Of a stretch of 40,195 nucleotides of DNA, positions 1-7,414 are shown piece by piece. The DNA is from an uncultured Ignavibacteriales bacterium (GTDB lineage: Bacteria; Bacteroidota; Ignavibacteria; Ignavibacteriales; Ignavibacteriaceae), in NCBI GenBank assembly GCA_903929035.1, contig CAIYTF010000157.1:1-40195 (forward strand), in the 5' to 3' direction. Below the pieces are notes generated by a model, which saw nothing but the letters and a program-made list of their open reading frames with translations, searched no databases and had not been told where the DNA came from. The stretch's first letter is position 1. Every line of letters starts with the position of its first letter. Made by a program: the position numbers and the translations under genes.

Positions 1-81
1 ACGTTTATCTTTTTCAGATAAATTATTAAAGAAAAGTATCGTGGCCTTTTCAATATCAAAATTATATTCATTTTTATTCAT
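1..81 (-). CDS. 5' end of an unidentified protein, possibly a transposase (runs off the left edge)
   Basis: An open frame begins with ATG at 81 on the minus strand and stays open for all 27 codons to the window edge. The peptide includes FFNNLSEKDKR, which resembles the N-terminus of ISAzo13-like DDE transposases, where a similar segment precedes a helix-turn-helix. That resemblance is from memory and the fragment is too short to prove anything. No clear ribosome binding site or terminal inverted repeat is visible in the next 200 bases. If it is a transposase, the insertion could explain the headless ORF that follows. Confidence 0.3.
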   Translation of the reverse strand, partial: MNKNEYNFDIEKATILFFNNLSEKDKR

Positions 82-369
82 AACACAATTGTAACTATAT
101 TTTATGAACTGTTATCACTTATTTTTAATTCATTCCTTAATCAAGATCAGATAAGCGAAATCAATCATATATTCCCATCTTTAGTAAAAATAAAATTAGA
201 TGTATCAGGGAATATGACCACGTCAATTAGATTGACAAAAGGCAACGAGAAAATGTCATTCTCTTGGGCAGGAGTAGGTGCAAACACTAACATTCCTCCT
301 TTGATAAAAGATTTTTACTCCAAAATAAACAATATGGTTAGTCAGTTAAAAAAACAGGATAAGTTATGA
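22..369 (+). other. Headless ORF, unrecognised, ending at the start of the M4 peptidase gene
   Basis: The frame from 22 to the TGA at 367-369 is open for 115 codons but has no good start; the only ATG is at 214 and would leave 51 residues. The C-terminal part (KLDVSGNMTTSIRLTKGNEK, then a Lys-rich tail) looks like real protein. Its stop overlaps the ATG at 366 by ATGA, the usual sign of translational coupling. It may be a small gene starting at 214, or the 3' end of a gene cut by an insertion to the left. I do not recognise a family. Confidence 0.35.
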
Positions 370-2843
370 GAATGTTTTTCTTGCTATTGCTTTTAATAGC
401 CGCGTTTGGCTATTCAGCCGCGGGAAACGGCGGAATTAAAGTAAAGGGTTTTAATCGAGAATACTTTAAACACGATCCGGCTAAAGGGCTGCTCGCTCTA
501 AAATCCAGTGTTTCCGGTAAAATAACCGCCGAATGGAATAAAGAGAATTCAACTCCTGCTTACGTGGGAGGCGGATTAACGCGAAACGGATTTGCCAAAT
601 CCAAAGATAAATCGAATGATGGTATCAGGTTTTTGACCGAGAACAAAGAATTGTTCGGACTTAGCCAGCCGGCAGAGGAATTGAAGTTGGAAACAAGTAT
701 TACAGATGAGCTATCAATGACACATTGTAAATATCAACAAACTATCAAGGGTCTAAAAATATATCCAAGCGAGTTAATCGTGCATTTTAATTCAGAAGGA
801 GGCATCGAATCGGTTACCGGTAATTATATTCCAACTCCTATAATTGACTTGAACCCTGCTATTTCAGCAGATATTGCTGTTTCAATTGCAAAGAAAGAAT
901 TATTAAACTATAATCCGGTTAGCGAGTCTTCGGAATTAATTATTTTCAGAAAAAATAATCAATTGCTATTGGCTTACGAGGTAAAACTCCCGAGTAAAAA
1001 CTTACCAAAAATGACATATTATATTGACGCGACCAATGGTCAAGTTATTGAATATGATAATGGCATCCGGTATGATGGACCGGCACTTGGTTCCGGAATT
1101 GGATTAAATGGCAATGTTAAACTCTTAAATACTTATTTGCAGCAAGGAAAATTTTACCTGGTAAATGCATCGCTGCCGATGTATGTTCCGCCTGTTGATT
1201 CATTGCAAGGTGTAATAGCCACTTTCGATGCTCAAAATGATACTGTAAATTATGGTTTTGAAAAAGTGACAATGCCGGTTTTCGATCCAAATAGCAATAA
1301 TAACTTTAACGATAATAACATATTAAAAGCGGCAGTTGATGCGCATTCATTTAGTAAAATAGTTTATGATTTCTACAAATCTCATTATAAACGCGAAAGT
1401 TTTGATAATTTAGGCGGCAGTATGTTTAATGTTGTTCATTATATGCAAAATTATAATAATGCTTTTTGGTTTGGAAACGGAATGTGTTACGGTGACGGCG
1501 ATGGTGTATTCTTTTCCAACCTTGCCGGTGCTTTGGATGTCATAGGACACGAAATTACCCACGGAGTTACTCAATCCACAGCTAATCTATATTACCATAA
1601 TGAATCAGGGGCGATAAATGAATCTGTCTCCGATGTATTTGGAAGTTTGATAGACAGCACAAACTGGCTGATCGGGGAAGATGTGTTTACTCCGGGCAAA
1701 TCCGGTGATGCTTTACGAAATATGCAGGATCCGCACAATGGACACACTCCAGATAATCAATTTTGGCAGCCCGCGAATATGAGTGAATACGCGGTATTGG
1801 CTGATAACGATGATAATGGCGGCGTTCATTTAAATTCGGGGATACCCAACAAAGCTTGGTATAATGTAGCTTCCGTGATAGGTCATTGGAAATCCGGACA
1901 GATTTGGTATAGAGCTTTATCTAAATATTTAACCGATTATTCACAGTTCTCAAACTTACGCGTCGCTTGTCTCAGCTCTGCAAAAGATTTATACGGCGAG
2001 GCTTCAACAGAATATCAAACAGTTAGCAGCGCATTTGATGAAGTGGGAATAACATCGTCCACCGGTTCTACCACGAGCCTTATATATGATGATGGAAATC
2101 CGGGAGCTTACGTTTATGAAACAGATGCAAATTGGCGGCTCGCGGTTAAATTTACCCCGCCGACACAAAACACGAAAATTCAAAATCTTTTTGTCTATAT
2201 AGCGAGAGATGCTAATAGCTGGACGGGTCATTTAACTTTGGAAATGTTTGAATCAAATCCAACTACAGGTCTCCCCGGTTCAAGTTTAATATATCCTTAT
2301 TCTTATACTCCCGTATCAACAGGTTGGCAGTCTTTTAATATTACCGAAGGACTTACTATCTCTAATGATTTTTTTGTGTCCGTACTTTATGATGGGATTA
2401 ATTATGCAGGAATTGGAGCGGATTCGCCTCCTGGCAATGGCAGAGCGTATGAATATAATGGTACAAGCTGGTCTAAATTGGGTTCCCCTGATGATTATAC
2501 TCTATTTATGAGAGCAACAGTATTCTCGCAAACCGCTATTGCCGAAATTGATACCAAGATTCCGAAGAAGTTCGAGGTAACACAAAATTATCCCAACCCG
2601 TTTAACCCGAGTACTTCGATAAAGTATTCACTTCCTCGGGCAGCACAGGTAGAAATCGCGGTCTTTGATGTTAATGGAAAGAGAGTAACCGAGTTGGCAA
2701 ATAATGAACAAAACCCCGGTACCTATTCAATAACTTGGAATGGTAAAAACGATGCAGGAATGTCTGTTGCAAGCGGCATTTATTATTGTAAAATTAAGGC
2801 GGGGAATTTTGAGAAAACAAATAAAATGATTTTGATGAAATAA
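366..2843 (+). CDS. Secreted M4-family (thermolysin-like) zinc metallopeptidase with type IX secretion tail
   Basis: An extracellular neutral protease precursor of 825 residues. Residues 1-20 are a Sec signal peptide (MRMFFLLLLLIAAFGYSAAG). An FTP/PepSY propeptide follows to about residue 230. The catalytic domain carries HEITH at 395-399, the third zinc ligand E419 twenty residues later as in thermolysin, and the transition-state histidine H488 in GGVHLNSGIPNKAWY. Residues 575-725 form a beta-rich region I cannot name. From about 736 there is a FlgD-like C-terminal sorting domain starting NYPNPFNPSTS (N741) and ending in ILMK, the signal for type IX export. All key residues are present, so it should be active. 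AGGA at 356-359 is 6 bases before ATG 366 and supports that start over ATG 372. Confidence 0.95.
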   Translation: MRMFFLLLLLIAAFGYSAAGNGGIKVKGFNREYFKHDPAKGLLALKSSVSGKITAEWNKENSTPAYVGGGLTRNGFAKSKDKSNDGIRFLTENKELFGLSQPAEELKLETSITDELSMTHCKYQQTIKGLKIYPSELIVHFNSEGGIESVTGNYIPTPIIDLNPAISADIAVSIAKKELLNYNPVSESSELIIFRKNNQLLLAYEVKLPSKNLPKMTYYIDATNGQVIEYDNGIRYDGPALGSGIGLNGNVKLLNTYLQQGKFYLVNASLPMYVPPVDSLQGVIATFDAQNDTVNYGFEKVTMPVFDPNSNNNFNDNNILKAAVDAHSFSKIVYDFYKSHYKRESFDNLGGSMFNVVHYMQNYNNAFWFGNGMCYGDGDGVFFSNLAGALDVIGHEITHGVTQSTANLYYHNESGAINESVSDVFGSLIDSTNWLIGEDVFTPGKSGDALRNMQDPHNGHTPDNQFWQPANMSEYAVLADNDDNGGVHLNSGIPNKAWYNVASVIGHWKSGQIWYRALSKYLTDYSQFSNLRVACLSSAKDLYGEASTEYQTVSSAFDEVGITSSTGSTTSLIYDDGNPGAYVYETDANWRLAVKFTPPTQNTKIQNLFVYIARDANSWTGHLTLEMFESNPTTGLPGSSLIYPYSYTPVSTGWQSFNITEGLTISNDFFVSVLYDGINYAGIGADSPPGNGRAYEYNGTSWSKLGSPDDYTLFMRATVFSQTAIAEIDTKIPKKFEVTQNYPNPFNPSTSIKYSLPRAAQVEIAVFDVNGKRVTELANNEQNPGTYSITWNGKNDAGMSVASGIYYCKIKAGNFEKTNKMILMK

Positions 2844-2991
2844 TACCAAACCGACAACAAGTTGAATAGTATGCCGATACAAAGTAAATGGAATGCTCCC
2901 TGCGATACTCCAAAGGAGTAAAAATTGAACTCTTTCAGAGTACTCGGAATAACACGGTTGATTTAATCTAACTTGTTATCGGTTTTTGGTA
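2844..2991. repeat. Long inverted repeat between convergent genes
   Basis: The left arm at 2844-2863 (taccaaaccgacaacaagtt) pairs with 2970-2991 with one mismatch and a 2-base bulge. The left arm begins on the base after the peptidase stop codon. The right arm runs into the flavoprotein gene and encodes its final residues and TAA. Two small hairpins lie inside (actccaaaggagt and actctttcagagt). It could act as a bidirectional terminator or be a palindromic mobile remnant; no U-tract follows either arm. Confidence 0.6.
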
Positions 2992-4184
2992 TCAGCTGCC
3001 GTGAAAGCAGTTGTCCAAGCCGCCTGAAAGTTAAACCCTCCGGTTAGAGCATCTACGTCAATTACTTCTCCGCCAAAGAAAATGTTTTTTGCAATTTTAC
3101 TTTCCATTCGCTTCCATTCAATTTCTTTCCGTTCTACACCGCCGCAAGTTACAAATTCTTCTTTGTTCGTGCTTTTACCTGTAATGTGAAGCGGCAGCTT
3201 AGTCAATGCCGAGCTAAGCAGGTTTATTTTTTTTTGCGGACAATCTTTCCATTTTGTATCCATATTTATCTCGCTCCATAACATTAATTTTTCCCACAGC
3301 CGTTGAGGTATATCAAATGGCTTAGTTAAACGGATAAGCCTCACAGCCTCGGCATTTTTAAGGTTTTTCAAATATGAAACCGTATCGTCAAAATTCATAT
3401 TTATCAAGAAATTTACATTAATAGTAAATTGATAATTCATAGCTGCTAATTGCCGCGCGGCTTTTGACGAGAGTTTCAAAACAGCCGGTCCGCTTACGCC
3501 TTGATGGGTGAATAATAATGCGCCCGATTCAGTTAGTTTACTTCCTGCAAGATTTATAGAAACATCGCGAGCAAGCCCGGCAAGCCCGATTACAAAATTG
3601 TCACCTGACATAAAAGAAAATAATGACGGCACCGGAGGTACAATCGAGTGCCCGAGTTTCTCTAATATTCCCCAAACTTTCGTGCTGTTTCCGCTGCCGA
3701 TAAATATTTTCTCAGCCTGATAGACTTTTGTTTCCGCTGCCACTTTCCAACTGCCGGATGCTTCTTCAATATCATTTACTTCAGTATTTAGCATCACATC
3801 GATATTATATTTAACAGCTTCTTTCACAAAGCAATCTATTATTGCCCGCGAAGTATTTGCCGCGGGGAACATTCTCCCGTCAGGTTCAGTTTTCAATTCC
3901 ACACCGCGTTCGCGAAACCATTCAATTGTATGCGCCGGATTAAATCCATAGAAAAGCGGCAGCAATTCTTTCGCGCCGCGTGGATAGAATTTCACTAATT
4001 CATTCGGAGCAAAACAATGACGCGTAACATTGCACCTCCCGCCGCCTGATACGCGAACCTTTGAAAGCACTGTTTTCTGTTTTTCAAGAATTACTATTTT
4101 CAGATTTCTGTTCTTTGCAGCAAGATTAATTGCATAAAAATAACCTGCAGCACCGCCGCCGATTACAATAACATCATAAACCAT
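2976..4184 (-). CDS. NAD(P)/FAD-dependent oxidoreductase, HI0933/BaiN-like flavoprotein family
   Basis: A cytoplasmic flavoprotein of 402 residues, the usual length for the family. The Rossmann FAD motif VIGGGAAG lies at residues 7-14, followed by ILEKQ and the family signature SGGGRCNVT near residue 50. The C-terminus has the FAD-closing segment GGEVIDVDALTGGFNFQAAW. Members are annotated as aminoacetone oxidase or BaiN-like reductases, but the physiological substrate is mostly unknown. It stands alone: convergent with the peptidase and separated from the next minus-strand gene by a palindromic element. Its last codons (DTKNR and stop) are written by the arm of the inverted repeat at 2970-2991. 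Confidence 0.88.
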   Translation of the reverse strand: MVYDVIVIGGGAAGYFYAINLAAKNRNLKIVILEKQKTVLSKVRVSGGGRCNVTRHCFAPNELVKFYPRGAKELLPLFYGFNPAHTIEWFRERGVELKTEPDGRMFPAANTSRAIIDCFVKEAVKYNIDVMLNTEVNDIEEASGSWKVAAETKVYQAEKIFIGSGNSTKVWGILEKLGHSIVPPVPSLFSFMSGDNFVIGLAGLARDVSINLAGSKLTESGALLFTHQGVSGPAVLKLSSKAARQLAAMNYQFTINVNFLINMNFDDTVSYLKNLKNAEAVRLIRLTKPFDIPQRLWEKLMLWSEINMDTKWKDCPQKKINLLSSALTKLPLHITGKSTNKEEFVTCGGVERKEIEWKRMESKIAKNIFFGGEVIDVDALTGGFNFQAAWTTAFTAADTKNR

Positions 4185-4215
4185 TACGTTACAAATATAG
4201 ATGAGTCCACGGTTA

Positions 4216-4374
4216 ATTCTTAATTATCAATGGTTAATTATCAATGAGTCCGGTCTAAAAAGCACTCAAATCGCTTTTTCGGATTGTATTTTGGCTCAAA
4301 AACAAAACATTTTTTCGTAAAATATACCTTTTTAGACCGGACACATTAACAATTTACCATTAACAATTAATAAT
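4216..4374. repeat. Palindromic element with 47-base imperfect arms
   Basis: The arms at 4216-4262 and 4328-4374 are inverted copies. The inner 15 bases (gtccggtctaaaaag at 4248-4262 and its exact complement at 4328-4342) match perfectly; the outer parts are made of TTAATTATCAATGG-like units with scattered mismatches. The interior is 65 bases. The element fills the gap between the HIT gene and the flavoprotein gene, and its right arm ends on the first base of the HIT stop codon at 4374-4376. It is MITE-like in shape; no transposase is linked to it. Confidence 0.7.
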
Positions 4375-4721
4375 CACCCCGGAGGCCAATTCAATTTTCG
4401 TCCGCCCAAAACGTGCAGGTGTAGATGCGGTACTTCCTGTCCCCCATCACTCCCGCAATTGATTACAACTCGATAGCCGCTTTCTTTAATTCCCATCTCT
4501 TCTGCTATTTTATTAGCCGCGTCAAATAGTTTTCCAAGCAATTCCGCGTGTTCACTCCCTTGTATATCACTTACTTTGGGAATAGCAATCTTTGGAATCA
4601 CGAGAAAATGTACGGGTGCCTGCGCGTTTATATCCTTGAAAGCCAAAACATCTTCACTTTCAAATAATATTTGAGCAGGTATTTCTTTACGTATTATTTT
4701 TCCGAAAATAGTGTCACTCAT
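4374..4721 (-). CDS. HIT-family (HinT-like) purine nucleotide-binding hydrolase
   Basis: A 115-residue histidine triad protein, the normal HinT length. The catalytic triad motif HLHLHVLGGR has H99, H101 and H103, and the N-terminal segment DTIFGKIIRKEIPA is typical of HinT. Family members hydrolyse AMP-lysine and other nucleoside phosphoramidates in the cytoplasm. The gene overlaps the response regulator upstream by 8 bases, so the two are very likely co-translated. The link with a sigma-54 regulator is not a standard arrangement as far as I know. Confidence 0.93.
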   Translation of the reverse strand: MSDTIFGKIIRKEIPAQILFESEDVLAFKDINAQAPVHFLVIPKIAIPKVSDIQGSEHAELLGKLFDAANKIAEEMGIKESGYRVVINCGSDGGQEVPHLHLHVLGGRKLNWPPG

Positions 4722-6084
4722 CGCCTGTATCCTTCATTATGCCATATTTTTTTGTTTTATTATATAAATGACTTCTTTGTATTTCCAGCACTTCTGCTGT
4801 TTTTGTCATATTCCAGTCATTCAGTTCCAATTGCTTAATAATGTATGCACGCTCCGCTTTTTCTTTAAAATCCTGAAATGAATTGCTTTCAAGAATTAAA
4901 TCATCTATCCCCGCTTTTTCACCCGGAAGTATCTGCGAAATATCGCGTTCGGTTATTTCCTGCTTGGGAGTCATAATAATTATGCGTTCCACGATATTCC
5001 GGAGTTCGCGAATGTTGCCGTGCCACTGCCTTTTTTGCAGAAATGATATTGCCGCCGGATGGAAAATCGGTGTTTTCCGATTGTATTTTGAGGCTACAAT
5101 TTTAGCAAAATATTCAACTAAAACAACCAGATCGTCTAATCTTTCCCGCAATGACGGCACGTGTATGGGAATAACATTCAATCTATGAAACAAATCTTCT
5201 CTAAAATTTCCCTTGCTGATTTCTTCAATTAAATTTTTATTGGTGGCTGAAAGGAGTCTTACATCAACCGGTATTTTTTTTGCTCCGCCGACACGCTCTA
5301 ATTTTCCGTCTTCAATAACGCGCAAAACTTTCGCCTGCGCCTGTAAACTCATATCGCCAATTTCATCAAGGAAAAGCGTACCTTTATCCGCGAGTTCAAA
5401 TTTCCCTACACGCTGCTGCATAGCTCCCGTAAACGAGCCTTTTTCGTGCCCAAAAAGTTCAGACTCAATTAATTCATTGGGAATAGCCGCGCAATTAACA
5501 TCAACAAAAGCATTTTTAGCTCTTAGACTTTGATTATGTATTTCACGCGCGACCAATTCTTTGCCGGTCCCATTCTCCCCTGTAATGAAAATACGCGCGT
5601 CTGTTGGTGCCACTGTTGAAATTAAGTCAAGTATTTTCCTAATTGTAAGGCTTTTCCCGATAATTTGTCCTTCAGGCAGCATTGCTTTTTTCATCTCTTG
5701 GTTTTCACGAATCAACGCGGCTTGCGAACAAGCATTACGAACGCTAATCAGGAGTTTTTCGCGGTCAATCGGTTTTTCAAGAAAATCAAATGCCCCCAGT
5801 TTCGTTGCTTTCACCGCGTTCTCGATGTTGCCATACGCGGATATAACTATAATATTTGTCGCGGGGCTTTTCTTATGCACGGATTGAACAACTTCAAACC
5901 CGTTTATACCCGGCAGTTGAATATCCACGAGCAGCGCATCAAAAGCATCGGATGAAAGCATCTTCGCGATACCTTCCTCGCCCGAGGTCACGTACTCGGC
6001 AGTATATCCCTCATAATCGAGAATCATTTGAATACTCTCGCAAATATTTATCTCATCGTCAATTATTAAAACTCGCTTACTCAT
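4714..6084 (-). CDS. NtrC-type sigma-54-dependent response regulator
   Basis: A 456-residue two-component regulator. The receiver domain (1-120) has acidic D9/D10 and phospho-acceptor D54 in LLVDIQLPG. The AAA+ domain (about 140-370) has Walker A GENGTGKE, the sigma-54 contact loop as GSFTGA (the commoner form is GAFTGA) and Walker B GTLFLDEIG. A Fis-type helix-turn-helix ends the protein (MTKTAEVLEIQRSHLYNKTK). It should activate sigma-54 promoters when phosphorylated. No histidine kinase is adjacent, so it is an orphan here; the two kinases at 16.7-22.2 kb are possible but unproven partners. Its ATG overlaps the stop of the secreted hypothetical protein by 4 bases. Confidence 0.95.
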   Translation of the reverse strand: MSKRVLIIDDEINICESIQMILDYEGYTAEYVTSGEEGIAKMLSSDAFDALLVDIQLPGINGFEVVQSVHKKSPATNIIVISAYGNIENAVKATKLGAFDFLEKPIDREKLLISVRNACSQAALIRENQEMKKAMLPEGQIIGKSLTIRKILDLISTVAPTDARIFITGENGTGKELVAREIHNQSLRAKNAFVDVNCAAIPNELIESELFGHEKGSFTGAMQQRVGKFELADKGTLFLDEIGDMSLQAQAKVLRVIEDGKLERVGGAKKIPVDVRLLSATNKNLIEEISKGNFREDLFHRLNVIPIHVPSLRERLDDLVVLVEYFAKIVASKYNRKTPIFHPAAISFLQKRQWHGNIRELRNIVERIIIMTPKQEITERDISQILPGEKAGIDDLILESNSFQDFKEKAERAYIIKQLELNDWNMTKTAEVLEIQRSHLYNKTKKYGIMKDTGDE

Positions 6085-6722
6085 ATTTTTGCTTTAACAT
6101 TTATTATCATACTAAACATCAGCACCTCAGAAGGTTTGATGTTGTTATTCTTTCTTGATAGCCTGCCGAAAGCGGCACCGGATGAATTCATTTTTACATC
6201 CCGTTCATCAATGGGGTCAACTTTTAGAATCGACTCGATTATCTCCACAAAATACCCAATATATTCTGATAGTTCAACTGAATTAGTAGAATATGCCAAA
6301 AAAGCAGCACCAAAAAAATGCGCTGTTTTATCCTTATCGCCATAGTTATCAAGCGGAGAATCAATTGATAGAAACTTAGGCAATTTAGAATTTTTACGCT
6401 CGAATATTTCTTTTTCAGCAGAGTAAATCGGAATTAAAAGACGGATACCCGTAAATGGAGTTTGAATCGGAATTTGATTATATGGAAGTGCCGATAGCGA
6501 CGCGCAAAGAAGTGCTTCGCCTGTATCATTTTTACAGGCTGATAATGAATATTCAAATATTGTATCCAAAAGAAAAACATCATTGAAATTTGACAACGGA
6601 ATAAAATTTGGAGAGTCTGCAATAAGTCGCGTCACCTCGCAAATCTCGAATGATAATTTGCTCTGCTGGGCGAAAAGCGGAAATGAACTAAATATCAAAA
6701 GGCAGATATACATCTTAATCAT
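6081..6722 (-). CDS. Secreted hypothetical protein
   Basis: About 213 residues with an N-terminal signal peptide (MIKMYICLLIFSSFPLFAQQ). An upstream GTG at 6731 is in frame, but GGA four bases before ATG 6722 favours the ATG. The mature part has no domain I recognise; the segment DKDKTAHFFGAAFLAYSTN near two thirds of the length looks like a membrane- or helix-forming region. The stop overlaps the start of the sigma-54 response regulator (ATGA), so it heads a three-gene unit with that regulator and the HIT protein. It might be a sensor or target for the regulator, but this is only context. Confidence 0.7.
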   Translation of the reverse strand: MIKMYICLLIFSSFPLFAQQSKLSFEICEVTRLIADSPNFIPLSNFNDVFLLDTIFEYSLSACKNDTGEALLCASLSALPYNQIPIQTPFTGIRLLIPIYSAEKEIFERKNSKLPKFLSIDSPLDNYGDKDKTAHFFGAAFLAYSTNSVELSEYIGYFVEIIESILKVDPIDERDVKMNSSGAAFGRLSRKNNNIKPSEVLMFSMIINVKAKI

Positions 6723-6788
6723 AATTTCCACGATCCCAATAAATTAGTCTGAATATGGATGCGCGACAAAAAAGTTTTTGTTAGAAAA

Positions 6789-7120
6789 TCAGGATTTGGT
6801 CGAGGTTTCCCAAAAATCATCCCATTGATTGCTAAAAATGCTGCAACGTAAAGCGATTAAGGTTTCGGCTCCCGTCATTCACCAACGCTTCCTGATTGCT
6901 TTAACCGCTGTCCAATCACGGTTTTGCAGCCGGCTTCCAAAACACCTAAACCGACAAATAACCCGTTATCCCGAAATAGTTTGTAGTGCATTCGGTATTC
7001 CTGCTTTGTGAAATAACCAATCTCGCTTTGCCGGCTTTTTTTGCAATTCATTCTGTTCCATCTTCTTATTCCTATATTATCGTTTCTCCAATATACGATT
7101 TTATCTTGTCGCGTGCCCAC
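6789..7120 (-). pseudogene. Remnant of an ISKra4-type transposase, C-terminal part, frameshifted
   Basis: Minus-strand peptide from about 7060 down reads IGYFTKQEYRMHYKLFRDNG, then GVLEAGCKTVIGQRLKQSG, and stops at a TGA near 6875. In another frame just beyond, the sequence continues as GAETLIALRCSIFSNQWDDF and ends with TGA at 6789-6791. Together these match the C-terminus of ISKra4-family transposases as I remember it (EAGCKTVIGxRLKxSGMxW, then GANAIIALRC, then a DFW tail). At least one frameshift and loss of the N-terminal two thirds make it inactive. No terminal repeats were recognised. Confidence 0.72.
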
Positions 7121-7220
7121 CGCAGGTTAGTTTATTTGTAACTACTCAATAGTTTACAAAAGTAAAGAATTTGTTCGAGAATAGCTTGTCTAATTTGGAA
7201 ATAAAAGTTAAGTTTACAAT

Positions 7221-7403
7221 ATGAACAATTCTGAACAAGCAGAACGTATAGCAGAACTATTGACACCCTTAAAATAATTGAATGTCGATTTTCTATACGC
7301 TCTGAACACCATTGATCAATATTACCCTGCTGAAGTAGTTACAATAATCATAACCGCGGCTGAAATGTTGCAATGTGCTGATATTTTAAAAATATATAAA
7401 TGA
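7221..7403 (+). pseudogene. Small gene broken by an in-frame stop, just upstream of the beta-helix protein gene
   Basis: From ATG 7221 the frame gives MNNSEQAERIAELLTPLK, then TAA at 7275-7277, then a further 41 codons in the same frame (starting LNVDFLYALNTIDQYYPAEV, ending ADILKIYK) to TGA at 7401. Both halves read like one amphipathic helical small protein of about 60 residues. I do not recognise the family. The stop makes a pseudogene the simplest reading; a sequencing error or two separate small ORFs are alternatives. The rest of 7121-7414 shows nothing else clear. Confidence 0.4.
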
Positions 7404-7405
7404 AT

Positions 7406-7409
7406 GGAG
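7406..7409 (+). promoter_or_regulatory. Shine-Dalgarno site deciding the start of the beta-helix protein
   Basis: GGAG lies 5 bases before ATG 7415. The in-frame ATG at 7400 has no such site, so translation should begin at 7415, which also puts the signal peptide at the very N-terminus. Confidence 0.65.
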
Positions 7410-7414
7410 ATACT

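Noticed and set aside
4883-5955. Several open plus-strand frames across the sigma-54 regulator
   Set aside because: Shadows of a clear minus-strand gene with complete domain motifs.
6723-6731. GTG start of the secreted hypothetical protein
   Set aside because: GGA just before ATG 6722 and a cleaner signal peptide favour the ATG.
6829-7011. Plus-strand 60-codon frame
   Set aside because: It is antisense to the ISKra4 transposase remnant, which explains the sequence better.
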